Assembly: GCF_013155295.1 (NCBI RefSeq)
Contig: NZ_JABJXT010000012.1
Location: 87,574 to 151,573 of the forward strand
Length of the DNA stretch: 64,000 bases
Origin: Pseudogemmobacter hezensis
Lineage (GTDB): Bacteria; Pseudomonadota; Alphaproteobacteria; Rhodobacterales; Rhodobacteraceae
Direction: 5' to 3'
The notes beneath the pieces are model-generated. The model did no database searches. It had not been told where the DNA came from and saw nothing but the letters and a program-made list of their open reading frames with translations. Below, piece after piece: positions 8,968 through 17,249 of this stretch (positions are counted from its first letter, which is position 1; every line of letters begins with the position of its first letter). Made by a program: the position numbers and the translations under genes.

Positions 8968-9728
8968 ACAGACCCCTGACAGAGGACATCCACGGTGATG
9001 CGGCGGCGCTTCTGGCGCTGCGACAGGATCTGGCGGCGGCCTTCCGGCTTTGCCACCGCTTTGGCTGGAGCGAGTCGGTCGGTAATCATTTCAGCGCCGC
9101 CGTATCCGCAGATGGCAGCCGCTTTCTGCTGAACCCGCGCTGGCAGCATTTTGCGACGATCCGGGCCAGCGATCTGTTGCTGCTGGACGCGGCAGATCAA
9201 AGCGTGATGGAGGGGCCGAATGCGCCAGACCCCTCGGCCTGGGCGGTGCATGGCTCGCTGCACCGCGCCCTGCCCGAGGCGCGGGTGATCCTGCATTGCC
9301 ATTCACCCTATGCAACCGCGCTGGCCTGCCTGAAAGATCCGACACTTTTGCCGCTGGATAACAATACGGCGCGGTTTTATGGCCGGATCGGCTATGATCT
9401 GGCCTTTGGCGGCATTTCTGACAATGCCTCGGAAGGCGAGCATCTGGCGGCGGCGATGAGGGGCAATTCGGTGCTGGTCATGGGCAATCACGGCGTCTCG
9501 ATTGCTGCAGATACCGTGGCGGATGCGTTTGAGGATCTCTATTTCTTCGAGAAGGCCGCCCAGACGCAGATGCTGGCCCTGGCCTCTGGCCAGCCGCTTG
9601 CGGTCCTGTCGGATGAGGTGGCGCGGGCGACGGCGGCGGGCTGGCTGCCCTATCGTGGTATGGCTTTGCGTCATTTCGATTATCTGAAATCAACGCTGGA
9701 TGCCGATGATCCATCCTGGCGGGACTGA
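8964..9728 (+). CDS. Class II aldolase/adducin family protein
   Basis: 254 residues of the zinc-dependent class II aldolase fold. Metal ligands are recognisable at H111 and H113 (ILHCHSPYATAL) and H176 (VMGNHGVS). The N-terminal SVGNHFSAAVSADGSRFLLNP corresponds to the usual glycine/asparagine substrate loop. Relatives include fuculose- and ribulose-phosphate aldolases or epimerases and several non-phosphorylated-substrate aldolases. It is translationally coupled to the dioxygenase (ATGA overlap) and probably cleaves its product. The exact substrate cannot be read from sequence. A bidirectional terminator follows at 9767-9796. Confidence 0.85.
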   Translation: MNRPLTEDIHGDAAALLALRQDLAAAFRLCHRFGWSESVGNHFSAAVSADGSRFLLNPRWQHFATIRASDLLLLDAADQSVMEGPNAPDPSAWAVHGSLHRALPEARVILHCHSPYATALACLKDPTLLPLDNNTARFYGRIGYDLAFGGISDNASEGEHLAAAMRGNSVLVMGNHGVSIAADTVADAFEDLYFFEKAAQTQMLALASGQPLAVLSDEVARATAAGWLPYRGMALRHFDYLKSTLDADDPSWRD

Positions 9729-9766
9729 GCCCCCGCCTGAATACCCCGCGCATGCTTTTGCAAAGA

Positions 9767-9796
9767 CCCCTGGCCCACCGCAAAGCGGGCCAGGGG
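9767..9796. terminator. Bidirectional hairpin between convergent genes
   Basis: Perfect 10-base-pair stem (CCCCTGGCCC with GGGCCAGGGG) with a 10-base loop, placed between the aldolase stop (9728, plus) and the beta-propeller gene stop (9804, minus). There is no long U tract, but position and stem strength support termination of both transcripts. Confidence 0.6.
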
Positions 9797-9803
9797 CTGA
9801 TCG

Positions 9804-10988
9804 TCATTCGGCCTGGGGCAGCTCGGCCAGCTTGGTCAGATCCAGCCGCACGACCGACCCGATGGTGCCTTTGGCATAGTCGGGGTGTTTGTCATTCGCG
9901 GGTTCCGAGACCGAGGCGAAAAGCAGCTGGTTTTCCACATCAAGGCTAAGATTGCTGGGGAAGGTTTTCACCCCCAGATCGCGGGCGATGCGATAGTCTT
10001 TGGTATCGATCACCATGATGCCGCCAGTGCCGATCGGCTGGGCGCGGTTAAAGCCGTAATAGGTGACATAGGCTTCATCGCGGGCCGGATTCCAGATCAC
10101 ATCCAGCGCGCCGGGGCCGATTGGCACCTGGGCGATGATGCTGCCATCAGCGGTATTGAAGACGTAAAGTTTGCCCTCATGGCTGTCGACCGCGAAAAGC
10201 CGCCCGCCTTTGGCATCGAGCGACAGGTTCACCATGAAATGCGCCGAATCTGATCCCTGGCCGGGCGGGGTGTCGCCGGTCGAGAAGGTGGTGATCTTCT
10301 CTCCGGTTTCGGCGTTCAGCACGAGGATTTCTTCCGCCCCGCCACCGCCGATATAGATGCGATCCGCACCGTCATAGGCCAGGCCCGCCGCCCAGATCAC
10401 CGCATTGTCGATGCGATGCGTCGGCTCAGACTGGCCGGGGTCGATGATCCAGACGATGCCCTCATTGGTGGGGCCGGTGACGAAAACACGCCCCGTTGCC
10501 TGATCGACCTCGATCATGCGGGTATGTTCCATTTTGCCGCCCTCGCCGGGCTTGCCCAGCTGGATCGTCCTGAGGAAAAAGCCGCTTTTCGCGTCGATCA
10601 CACTCAGCGAGCCATCCTTGGTATTGCCCGCATAAAGCAACCCGCGCTGATGATCGACCGCCAGCGCAAAGGGGCGCAGCTTCAGCTGGATGCGGCGGAT
10701 GGGGGCCAGGGTATCGGCGTCCAGCATATAGACATCGCCTGCCGCACCATCGGTGAAATCGGGAACCGAGGCGGCAAAGACCGCGCCCAGCTCTGGCACC
10801 GACAGCACCTCATAGCCGCCGGGCACCGCGCTGTTGCGGGTGGCGGCGGCGACGAAATCGGCGGTAGGCGTCTGGGCGGGGCGGATGGCCTCTTCGGCAA
10901 AGGCAGGCTGGATCGCCAGCCCCAGCAGCCCAAGGCCAAGCGCTGCATGGCGCAGGGACGTGCCTGCAGTCCGGGTTTTCAGGGTCAT
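9804..10988 (-). CDS. Periplasmic YVTN-type beta-propeller protein
   Basis: 394 residues with a Sec signal peptide (cleavage after about residue 31, IQPAFA). Then come seven-bladed-propeller repeats of the YVTN/NHL kind: DVYMLDADTLAPIRRIQL, GSLSVIDAKSGFFLRTIQL, EILVLNAETGEKITTF, KLYVFNTADGSIIAQV and GIMVIDTKDYRIARDL. Such proteins bind ligands or partners in the periplasm and have no recognised enzymatic residues here. The gene is the last of a minus-strand group behind a FecI/FecR-controlled TonB receptor, so a role in handling the receptor's iron chelate is plausible. A hairpin at 11016-11039 separates it from the receptor gene. Start ATG 10988 has GGGA close upstream. Confidence 0.75.
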   Translation of the reverse strand: MTLKTRTAGTSLRHAALGLGLLGLAIQPAFAEEAIRPAQTPTADFVAAATRNSAVPGGYEVLSVPELGAVFAASVPDFTDGAAGDVYMLDADTLAPIRRIQLKLRPFALAVDHQRGLLYAGNTKDGSLSVIDAKSGFFLRTIQLGKPGEGGKMEHTRMIEVDQATGRVFVTGPTNEGIVWIIDPGQSEPTHRIDNAVIWAAGLAYDGADRIYIGGGGAEEILVLNAETGEKITTFSTGDTPPGQGSDSAHFMVNLSLDAKGGRLFAVDSHEGKLYVFNTADGSIIAQVPIGPGALDVIWNPARDEAYVTYYGFNRAQPIGTGGIMVIDTKDYRIARDLGVKTFPSNLSLDVENQLLFASVSEPANDKHPDYAKGTIGSVVRLDLTKLAELPQAE

Positions 10989-11015
10989 GATCCCACTTTC
11001 CGTTTGTTGTGACTG

Positions 11016-11039
11016 CCCCGGCGGGTGGTTCCGCCGGGG
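11016..11039 (-). terminator. Intercistronic hairpin between receptor and propeller genes
   Basis: Perfect 9-base-pair GC stem (CCCCGGCGG with CCGCCGGGG) around a 6-base loop, between the TonB receptor stop at 11062 and the propeller start at 10988. It lacks a U tract, so it is more likely a partial terminator or an mRNA-stabilising element than a full stop. Confidence 0.5.
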
Positions 11040-11061
11040 TCAAAACCTCAGAAATCCGGCC

Positions 11062-13524
11062 TCAGAACCGCGAGGTCAGGGTCAGCATCGCATTGCGCGG
11101 CTCGCCATAGACGGCGGCGACGCTGGCCGAGGGGTAGTAGACCTTGTCGAAGACATTGTTCACGTTCAGCTGGGCCGACCAGGTCTCGTTGATGTCATAG
11201 CGCGCCATCAGATCCACGACCGCAAAGGCCGATTGCGAGTTGCGGATCGGGCCAACCCCTGCCACCCCCAGCGTGTTCCAGCTTTCGCTTTGCCAGCGGG
11301 CACCGCCGCCGATGGTCCATTGGCTGTTGTCACCGGGCAGGTTGTAGGTGGTGAACAGCTTGACGGTTTTTTCCGGCAGGAAGGTGTTGATCTGCACGCC
11401 GTCCGGCCCCTCGGCTTTCATTTTCGAGGCCCCGAAGAACAGGTTCCAGCCGGGCCGGATCTCGCCCGAGATCTCCAGCTCGATGCCGCGCGTGGTCTGG
11501 CCCATGGCGCCGTAATAGGCCTGATCGGTGCTGCCGGGGATATAGATCGGGTTGCCGTTGGCATCCTCGGCCCCGGTTGCGACATTGTCCTGATAGGTGC
11601 GGTAATAGCTGAGCGAGGCGTTCAGTCGCCCCTCATACCATTCGCCCTTGATGCCGACCTCTTCGCTTTTGCCCTGCACCGGGTCCAGGTAGTCGCGGTT
11701 GATGTCACGATAGCTTTGCGGCTTGAAGATCTGCGTATAGCTTGCAAAGACCGAGACATTCTCGTTCACGTCATAGACCAGACCGAAATAGGGCGTCACT
11801 TCGGTAAAATGGCGGGTATCCGCGCCCCAGTCGGTGTAACGCAGCCCGAGGATCGCGTTCAGCGGATCGGCCAGCGACAGCCGGGTCGAGGCATAGCCGG
11901 AATATTCGGTGGATTTTTCGGTCCATTCGCCTGCCTGGGGCAGGTAGAATTGCGGGCGCGGCAGGCTGCCATCCCAGTCATAAATGCTGCCCATAACCGG
12001 CTGCGCACCGACAACATCGTAGTCATCGGCCCGGTTCCAGTCGCGCCCGGCATGCATGCCGAAATTCAGCGCATGTTCGCGCCCAAAAAGGGTAACCGGA
12101 CCGGAGACCGAGGCATCCAGCGCGATCTGACGCTGGAACTCATCGGCCTTGCGGGCGAAAAGCGTCATCCCAAGCCCGGTGATCGGATCGGGGCGGCCGT
12201 AAAAGCGGGTGTTCTCGGCCGTGTAGTTGCGCTTGACGGCGCTGAGCGTGGCATTCCCGGTCCAGCCGCCGCCGAAATCGTGATCAACGCGGACGGTGGC
12301 CATATCCTGCTCGCTGCCCCAGGATGCCCAATAGGGGGCCGAGGACAGATGACGCGGCAGATTGGTCGGCGTGCCATCGCTGAACAGCGTCGGGAAGGCG
12401 CTCCATTCCGAGCCTTTCGGGTCGTGATTGCGCCGCTCATAGCTGAAGGAAAGCGTGGTCGCGGCGTCAATATCCCAGGCGATGGTGCCATAGATCGTCT
12501 GTTTGTCGACGCTATAGCGGTCGCGGAAACTGTCGCCGCTATAGACATCTGCCACCAGACGGCCGCGCAATGTGCCGCTGGCGTTCAGCTTGTTCGAGAC
12601 ATCAATGCCCAGCCCCATGCGGTTCCAGCTGCCATAGCGGGCCTCGATGGTTCCGGTCAGCTCGGTCGCGGTGGCCTTCTTACGCTCCATCCGCACGGCG
12701 GCAGAGGGGTCGCCCGGCCCGGTCAAAAGGCCCGTCGCGCCGCGGATCACCTCGGCATGGTCATAGGTCGAGGTCGAGGATTGCAGCCCGACACCCGACA
12801 TAAAGCCGATGCCGCCATCAATCACCACCCCGTCGATGATATAGCTGGAGACCCATTGCCCGCGCGACCAGGTATTGTCGCGGTCGGTTTCGAAGATCGC
12901 CGATTGCACGCCCGTCGTATAGGCCAGCATCTGCTGCGTGGTCGCCAGGCCCTGGTCTTTCAGGCGCTGATTGGTGATCACCGTCACCGATTGCGGCGTC
13001 TCTTTCAGGCTGATCGGCAGCCCGGTAGAGCCGGTCGCGGCCCCGGTTGTGTAGGATCCGGTGCCCTCGGTCAGGGTGGCATCGGCGTTCAGCACGATGG
13101 TGCCCAGGTTGCCTGCGCCGGCCTCACCGCCTGCAGATGCGTCATCCGCCGCGCCAAGGATCGTCACCGTCGTCGCGCCGCTGAAGCTGTAACGCAGCCC
13201 CGAGCCCGCCAGCAGCCGCGCCAGCGCCTGTTCCGCCGTCAGCGCCCCCTGCACCGCAGGCGCCTGCGCCCCGGCGGCAATAGAGGTGCGATAGGCGATC
13301 TGAATGCCCGATTGCTGCGCCAGGTCGCGCAGCGCACGCGACAGCGACTGTGCCGGGATATTCAGCTGATGCGTGGCGGCATTTTGCGCCATCGTCATCG
13401 GGGCAGAGGCGATCAACAGCGCAGAAGCGCCCGCCAGCCCCCCCAGCCCGATCGCAGTGCCGGACAACAAAGCAGACAGCCGGTGCGCCGATGCGCGCCG
13501 GGCAGAATTGACTGATCGAGACAT
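11062..13524 (-). CDS. TonB-dependent siderophore receptor with signalling (STN) domain
   Basis: About 820 residues: signal peptide (to about 49, APMTMAQNA), an STN/secretin signalling domain (about 50-105, IPAQSLSRALRDLAQQSGIQ), a plug domain (about 155-270, with LKETPQSVTVITNQRL), and a 22-strand barrel ending in aromatic F (AMLTLTSRF). It is a FecA/FpvA-class outer-membrane transporter for a ferric siderophore. The STN domain signals through the FecR-like protein to the FecI-like sigma factor encoded just upstream. ATG 13524 was chosen over GTG 13545 because AAGGG lies upstream and the signal peptide then starts normally. The 249-base gap to the FecR gene should hold its sigma-dependent promoter. 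The substrate is not predictable from sequence. Confidence 0.9.
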   Translation of the reverse strand: MSRSVNSARRASAHRLSALLSGTAIGLGGLAGASALLIASAPMTMAQNAATHQLNIPAQSLSRALRDLAQQSGIQIAYRTSIAAGAQAPAVQGALTAEQALARLLAGSGLRYSFSGATTVTILGAADDASAGGEAGAGNLGTIVLNADATLTEGTGSYTTGAATGSTGLPISLKETPQSVTVITNQRLKDQGLATTQQMLAYTTGVQSAIFETDRDNTWSRGQWVSSYIIDGVVIDGGIGFMSGVGLQSSTSTYDHAEVIRGATGLLTGPGDPSAAVRMERKKATATELTGTIEARYGSWNRMGLGIDVSNKLNASGTLRGRLVADVYSGDSFRDRYSVDKQTIYGTIAWDIDAATTLSFSYERRNHDPKGSEWSAFPTLFSDGTPTNLPRHLSSAPYWASWGSEQDMATVRVDHDFGGGWTGNATLSAVKRNYTAENTRFYGRPDPITGLGMTLFARKADEFQRQIALDASVSGPVTLFGREHALNFGMHAGRDWNRADDYDVVGAQPVMGSIYDWDGSLPRPQFYLPQAGEWTEKSTEYSGYASTRLSLADPLNAILGLRYTDWGADTRHFTEVTPYFGLVYDVNENVSVFASYTQIFKPQSYRDINRDYLDPVQGKSEEVGIKGEWYEGRLNASLSYYRTYQDNVATGAEDANGNPIYIPGSTDQAYYGAMGQTTRGIELEISGEIRPGWNLFFGASKMKAEGPDGVQINTFLPEKTVKLFTTYNLPGDNSQWTIGGGARWQSESWNTLGVAGVGPIRNSQSAFAVVDLMARYDINETWSAQLNVNNVFDKVYYPSASVAAVYGEPRNAMLTLTSRF

Positions 13525-13773
13525 GCGACCCGAACCCTTTCTCACGTGACAGCGGCCCCCGCCGGGCCTTGCGCGAAGAGTTTGGGTAACGTCCTGCCTG
13601 GACCCTTCACCAGATTGACGGTTGAGGGGCGGCTTTGCCTAAAGAGCAAATGGCTAAAAAGTTCAGAAAAATTTCATCTGTTTGAAATGAAGGAAATTTT
13701 CAGATGATCTGGCTCAGATCAGCGGAAAGGGATCTGCAGATGGCGTCAGCAGGCGGGGCTCGCCAGGCGGGGC

Positions 13774-14829
13774 TCAGCTGACCAGGATCATCACTTTCGG
13801 CACCCGACGCACCGACAGCCCCTGGGTCAGGGCCAGCGCGCTGATCGCATCACGCGCCGCATTGGTCGAGAAAATCGCGCTGACGGGCATGGCGTGATTG
13901 ACGCGGCTGCCCATCACCACCCGCTCGGGCACATAGCGGGCCAGCTCTTCCATGGCGGCGTCAAAGCGTTTGCCATCAAAGATGATACGGCCCTGGCGCC
14001 AGGCAAAGGCGATTTCCGGGTCGATGGTGCCAACCGCTGCCACGCGGCGGCCGGGCCCATAGACCGCCTGTTCGGCGGCGGCCAGCTCCAGCATGTGACC
14101 GGCGGCGGCGGTGATGCGCACCGCACCCTCAGAGACGGTGACCCGGGCCTGATCGGCCTCGACCCCGACCGAAAAGACGCCGCCCCGCGCCTCGGTGATG
14201 CCGTCAAGCGCCATGACCTGCAGGGGCTGGCCCCTGTCATCGGGCACCCGGAACTCGGCCTCGCCGCGCAGCAGCGTCACCTGGCGCTGCCCATCCTCAA
14301 AACCAAGCGCAATTGCGCTGTCGGTGTTCAGTGTGGCCACCGAACCATCGGGCAGCGTCATCCCCGCCATCTCGCCAAAGCCGGTATGCAGGTCCGATTG
14401 CCAGTCCTGCCACTGATGCGGCAGGTCCACCGCCCAGGCGGCTGCCCCTGCCGCCACCCCGCCCGCAAGAAACCCGCGCCGCCCGATCAGAGCGCGGCGC
14501 GGCTGCAAAACGGCAATCGCTGGCTGCGGCGCAGACCTTTGGCCTGACTGGGTTCGGGTCTGGGTTCGGGTTTGGGCAGGGGTCTGGGCACGAGTCTGGG
14601 CACTGGCCTGATCCGTCTGCGCCCTGGCCGGAGCCAGCCCGTCCAGCTGCTGCCAGAAGCTGCGCTCAAGATCAAAGATGCGGCCATGTTCGGGCGATTG
14701 CGCCCGCCACTGGCGAAACTGCTGCAGGTCTTCGGCCCCGATCCCGCCCGCGCTGAGACGCACCAGCCAGTCCCGCGCCTCACGGGCGAGTTTGGGGTCG
14801 GCTTTGGGCGATGTCAGGGCGCGGCTCAT
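13774..14829 (-). CDS. FecR-type anti-sigma/sigma regulator
   Basis: 351 residues. The N-terminal DUF4880-like part (ARDWLVRLSAGGIGAEDLQQFRQW) would bind the sigma factor. A Gln/Thr/Arg linker (about 75-95) is followed by a twin-arginine and membrane segment (about 113-137, RRALIGRRGFLAGGVAAGA). A periplasmic FecR beta-domain follows (GEMAGMTLPDGSVATLNTDS, then LLRGEAEFRVPDD), and the C-terminus is an STN-like fold (FDAAMEELARYVPERVV) that would contact the receptor's STN domain. It sits 52 bases after the sigma gene and before the receptor, the classic fecI-fecR-fecA order. The linker is encoded by a perfect-phase hexamer array (14550-14603), so its length could vary without breaking the frame. 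Confidence 0.88.
   Translation of the reverse strand: MSRALTSPKADPKLAREARDWLVRLSAGGIGAEDLQQFRQWRAQSPEHGRIFDLERSFWQQLDGLAPARAQTDQASAQTRAQTPAQTRTQTRTQSGQRSAPQPAIAVLQPRRALIGRRGFLAGGVAAGAAAWAVDLPHQWQDWQSDLHTGFGEMAGMTLPDGSVATLNTDSAIALGFEDGQRQVTLLRGEAEFRVPDDRGQPLQVMALDGITEARGGVFSVGVEADQARVTVSEGAVRITAAAGHMLELAAAEQAVYGPGRRVAAVGTIDPEIAFAWRQGRIIFDGKRFDAAMEELARYVPERVVMGSRVNHAMPVSAIFSTNAARDAISALALTQGLSVRRVPKVMILVS
14550..14603. repeat. Nine in-phase hexamers coding the FecR linker
   Basis: Nine consecutive 6-base units of the form GGGTTC, GGGTCT, GGGTTT, GGGCAC and close variants. On the minus strand they encode an (A/T)-Q-T-(R/P) linker of 18 residues. Because the unit is six bases, copy-number change would lengthen or shorten the linker in frame. 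Confidence 0.8.
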
Positions 14830-14881
14830 CGGTTCAGGCTCTGGTTCGGCCTCTGGGCGGGTCGGGCAGCGGCGGATGTCG

Positions 14882-15409
14882 TCAATCGTTCAACTCGTCG
14901 CGCAGATGGGCCAGATGCTCAAGGGCGCGCCGGATGTGATAATAGACGGCCTCATCGCTCATATCGAGCATTTCTGCGATCCGGCGATGGGTTACCCCTT
15001 CGATGCGGTTCATCAAAAAGATCTGCCGGGTCTTTTCGGGCAGCTCATCCAGCGCCGCCTGCACCGCCTGCAATGTCTGGCGGCCCATGACCGCGCGTTC
15101 GGCAGAGACCTCGTCGGACTGTTCCCACAGCAGGTCCTGGACCTCTGCATCCAGCTCTGCCCGCCTGCGCTCTTTGCGAAAATGATCCCGGATGCCGTTC
15201 ATCGTCACCTGCGAAACAAAGCCTGCCGTGTTCGCGATGCCACCTTCGCTGCGCGTGGCGGTGCTGGCATTTTCCAGCCGCAGCCAGGTGTCCTGGACCA
15301 GATCCTCGGCCGTGGCCCGGTTGCCAAGGCGTGACTGCGCCATCGCCAGCAGGCGCGGACGCAGCGCAACGAAAGCAGCAAAAAGAGAGCCAGGCCGAAA
15401 TTTGTCCAA
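14882..15409 (-). CDS. FecI-type ECF RNA polymerase sigma factor
   Basis: 175 residues with sigma region 2 (about 10-75, including NRATAEDLVQDTWLRLE) and region 4 (about 115-170, LDELPEKTRQIFLMNRIEGV then RRIAEMLDMSDEAVYYHIRR). This is the size and motif set of FecI-like iron-starvation sigma factors. It starts at TTG 15409: an in-frame stop lies only three codons upstream and no ATG or GTG precedes the conserved region. It is first in a minus-strand order sigma, FecR, receptor, propeller. Activation by receptor-FecR signalling is expected from the family. Confidence 0.88.
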   Translation of the reverse strand: MDKFRPGSLFAAFVALRPRLLAMAQSRLGNRATAEDLVQDTWLRLENASTATRSEGGIANTAGFVSQVTMNGIRDHFRKERRRAELDAEVQDLLWEQSDEVSAERAVMGRQTLQAVQAALDELPEKTRQIFLMNRIEGVTHRRIAEMLDMSDEAVYYHIRRALEHLAHLRDELND

Positions 15410-15771
15410 AGACCGTCACCCGTCAACAGTCAGGCAGGAAGATGCGGCTGCCAGCCCTAATGGGGGCGTTAATTTCTGACAATAGCTCTTTGGAATTCTT
15501 TGCCGCCACTGTTGCAAGGCCGCCAGCTGTGGCTGTGGCGGTTGGGGGTTTCGCGGTGTGAGGGGGCTGAATCGATTCATATTTGGTGAAAATGCAGGCA
15601 TTGGCGGCCCTGCCAGCCCGGAAATGCACCAGCCCCGGTGACTTGCGAATATTTACCAGAGGGAAAATTTGTATCCCAGAGAAATAGCTGCCGAAATATC
15701 CGGGACTGCCATCCCGGCCCTGACCCCCGGGTTTTGCCTCTGGGTCCGGCCTTCAGCTTTGGGGAATGACA
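15410..15771. other. Divergent intergenic region, sigma factor / amtB
   Basis: 362 bases between the sigma-factor start and amtB. They must hold promoters for both, and short AT-rich tracts occur near 15480-15500 and 15650-15700. I searched by eye for a sigma-54 GG-N10-GC element and for a glnK gene and found neither. No coding frame here looks real. Confidence 0.5.
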
Positions 15772-17157
15772 ATGAATGCAAGACACCTGATTTCAATGAC
15801 GGCAGCGCTTGCGGCGCTGCCCTTTGCCGCAAGGGCCGAAGAGGCAGAGCCCGTGCTTTCGGCGGGTGATACCGCCTTCGTGGCCACCTGCGCCCTGATT
15901 GTGATGCTGATGATGCTGCCGGGCTTGGGTCTGTTCTATGCGGGCATGGCGCGCAGCAAGAATGTGCTCTCGGTGCTGACGCAGATCTTCGCCTCGATCT
16001 CGCTGATCATCGTGCTTTGGGTGGCGGTGGGCTATTCGCTGTTCATCGACGGCACCGGGCCGATCATCGGCGGCTTTGGCAAGGTCTTTCTGGCCGGCGT
16101 CACGACGGACAGCCTGGTCGGCACCATCCCTGAATATACCTATGTGATGTTCATGGGGATGTTCGCCGCGATCACCCCGCCGATCATCATCGGCGCCTTT
16201 GCCGAGCGGATGAAATTCTCGGCCGTGCTGATCTTCATGGGCGTCTGGTTCATGATCAACTATGTGCCGATGGCCCATATGGCCTGGGGCGGCGGCTGGG
16301 TCTTTGGGATCGAGGTGCAGGACTATGCGGGCGGCAATGTCGTTCACCTGAACGCAGGCATCGCCGCGCTGGTCTGCGCCCTGGTGATCGGGCCGCGCAA
16401 GGGCTATGGCAGCCAGATGATGGCACCGCACAACATGACCATGACCTATACGGGCGGGGCCATGCTCTGGGTGGGCTGGCTGGCCTTTTGCGGCGGCTGT
16501 GCGCTGGCGGCGAATGGCTTCTCGGGCCTTTTGATGCTGAACACCTTCCTGGGCGGCGCGGCAGGTGCGCTTGGCTGGATGATCACGGAATCGATCCATC
16601 GCGGCAAAACCAGCACCTTTGGCCTGCTTTCGGGGGCGATCTCTGGCCTCGTGGCGATTACCCCGGCCTGCGGCTTTGTCGGCCCGGCTGGCGCGATTGC
16701 CATTGGCCTGCTGGCGGCCCCGGTCTGCGTCTTTGCCGTCGAGGTGATGAAGCCGAAACTGGGCTATGACGACAGCTTCGACGTGTTTGGTGTGCATGGT
16801 GTGGCCGCGATTGTCGGCGGTATCCTGACGGTGATCTTTGCCGCGCCCTCGCTGGGCGGTGGCGGCTATCCTGAGGGGCGCGATATGGTCAGCCAGATGG
16901 TGCCCCAGGTGGCGATCATGGGCTTTTCGATCCTGGTCTCGGCGGTGACGACCTGGATCGCGCTGATGGTGGCGAAAGCGCTGGTCGGGCTGCGCGTCAG
17001 CGAAGAGGCGGAATATGAGGGTCTCGACACTACCTCGCATGGCGAAAGCGGCTATCGGCTGAGCGATGGTCTCTTTGGCGGTGCCGCAGTTGCCCCCACG
17101 GCCGAGGCCCATGGCGCGGCGCTGGCCCCGGCCAAGCTGAAGAACGTGCCGGGCTAA
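15772..17157 (+). CDS. amtB: Ammonium transporter (Amt/MEP family)
   Basis: 461 residues: signal peptide (cleavage near AARA, residue 22) followed by eleven membrane segments, the standard bacterial AmtB architecture. The two pore histidines are present as H192 (VVHLNAGIAAL) and H342 (DVFGVHGVAAI). The conserved aspartate of the Amt signature precedes the first (VQDYAGGNVV), and RSKNVLS and GAFAERMKFS are typical. It imports ammonium as NH3 plus a proton. ATG 15772 was chosen because GGGGA is then correctly spaced; ATG 15766 would overlap it. Unlike most amtB genes it has no glnK (PII) gene next to it. A strong terminator follows at 17193-17235. Confidence 0.93.
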   Translation: MNARHLISMTAALAALPFAARAEEAEPVLSAGDTAFVATCALIVMLMMLPGLGLFYAGMARSKNVLSVLTQIFASISLIIVLWVAVGYSLFIDGTGPIIGGFGKVFLAGVTTDSLVGTIPEYTYVMFMGMFAAITPPIIIGAFAERMKFSAVLIFMGVWFMINYVPMAHMAWGGGWVFGIEVQDYAGGNVVHLNAGIAALVCALVIGPRKGYGSQMMAPHNMTMTYTGGAMLWVGWLAFCGGCALAANGFSGLLMLNTFLGGAAGALGWMITESIHRGKTSTFGLLSGAISGLVAITPACGFVGPAGAIAIGLLAAPVCVFAVEVMKPKLGYDDSFDVFGVHGVAAIVGGILTVIFAAPSLGGGGYPEGRDMVSQMVPQVAIMGFSILVSAVTTWIALMVAKALVGLRVSEEAEYEGLDTTSHGESGYRLSDGLFGGAAVAPTAEAHGAALAPAKLKNVPG

Positions 17158-17192
17158 AGAACGTGTCGGGCTGAGGCGCATAGATCTGTCGG

Positions 17193-17235
17193 GATTACGC
17201 GGGGGGCTGATCGCCTCTCGCGTGATCTTTTTTTT
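17193..17235 (+). terminator. Rho-independent terminator of amtB
   Basis: Nine-base-pair stem GATTACGCG/CGCGTGATC (one G-U pair) with an inner G/C loop, followed directly by eight T residues (17228-17235). It lies 35 bases after the amtB stop and is the clearest intrinsic terminator in the window. Confidence 0.85.
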
Positions 17236-17249
17236 GCGGTTCTGGTGGC

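Noticed and set aside
10834..13515. 893-codon open frame antisense to the TonB receptor
   Set aside because: It mirrors the receptor gene, has no ribosome site, no domain resemblance and a composition (Arg/Gly/His-rich) typical of antisense reading of GC-rich genes. The receptor on the minus strand is complete.
15590..15770. Sigma-54 promoter before amtB
   Set aside because: TTGGCGGCCCTGCC was examined, but the spacing between the GG and GC elements does not fit GG-N10-GC.
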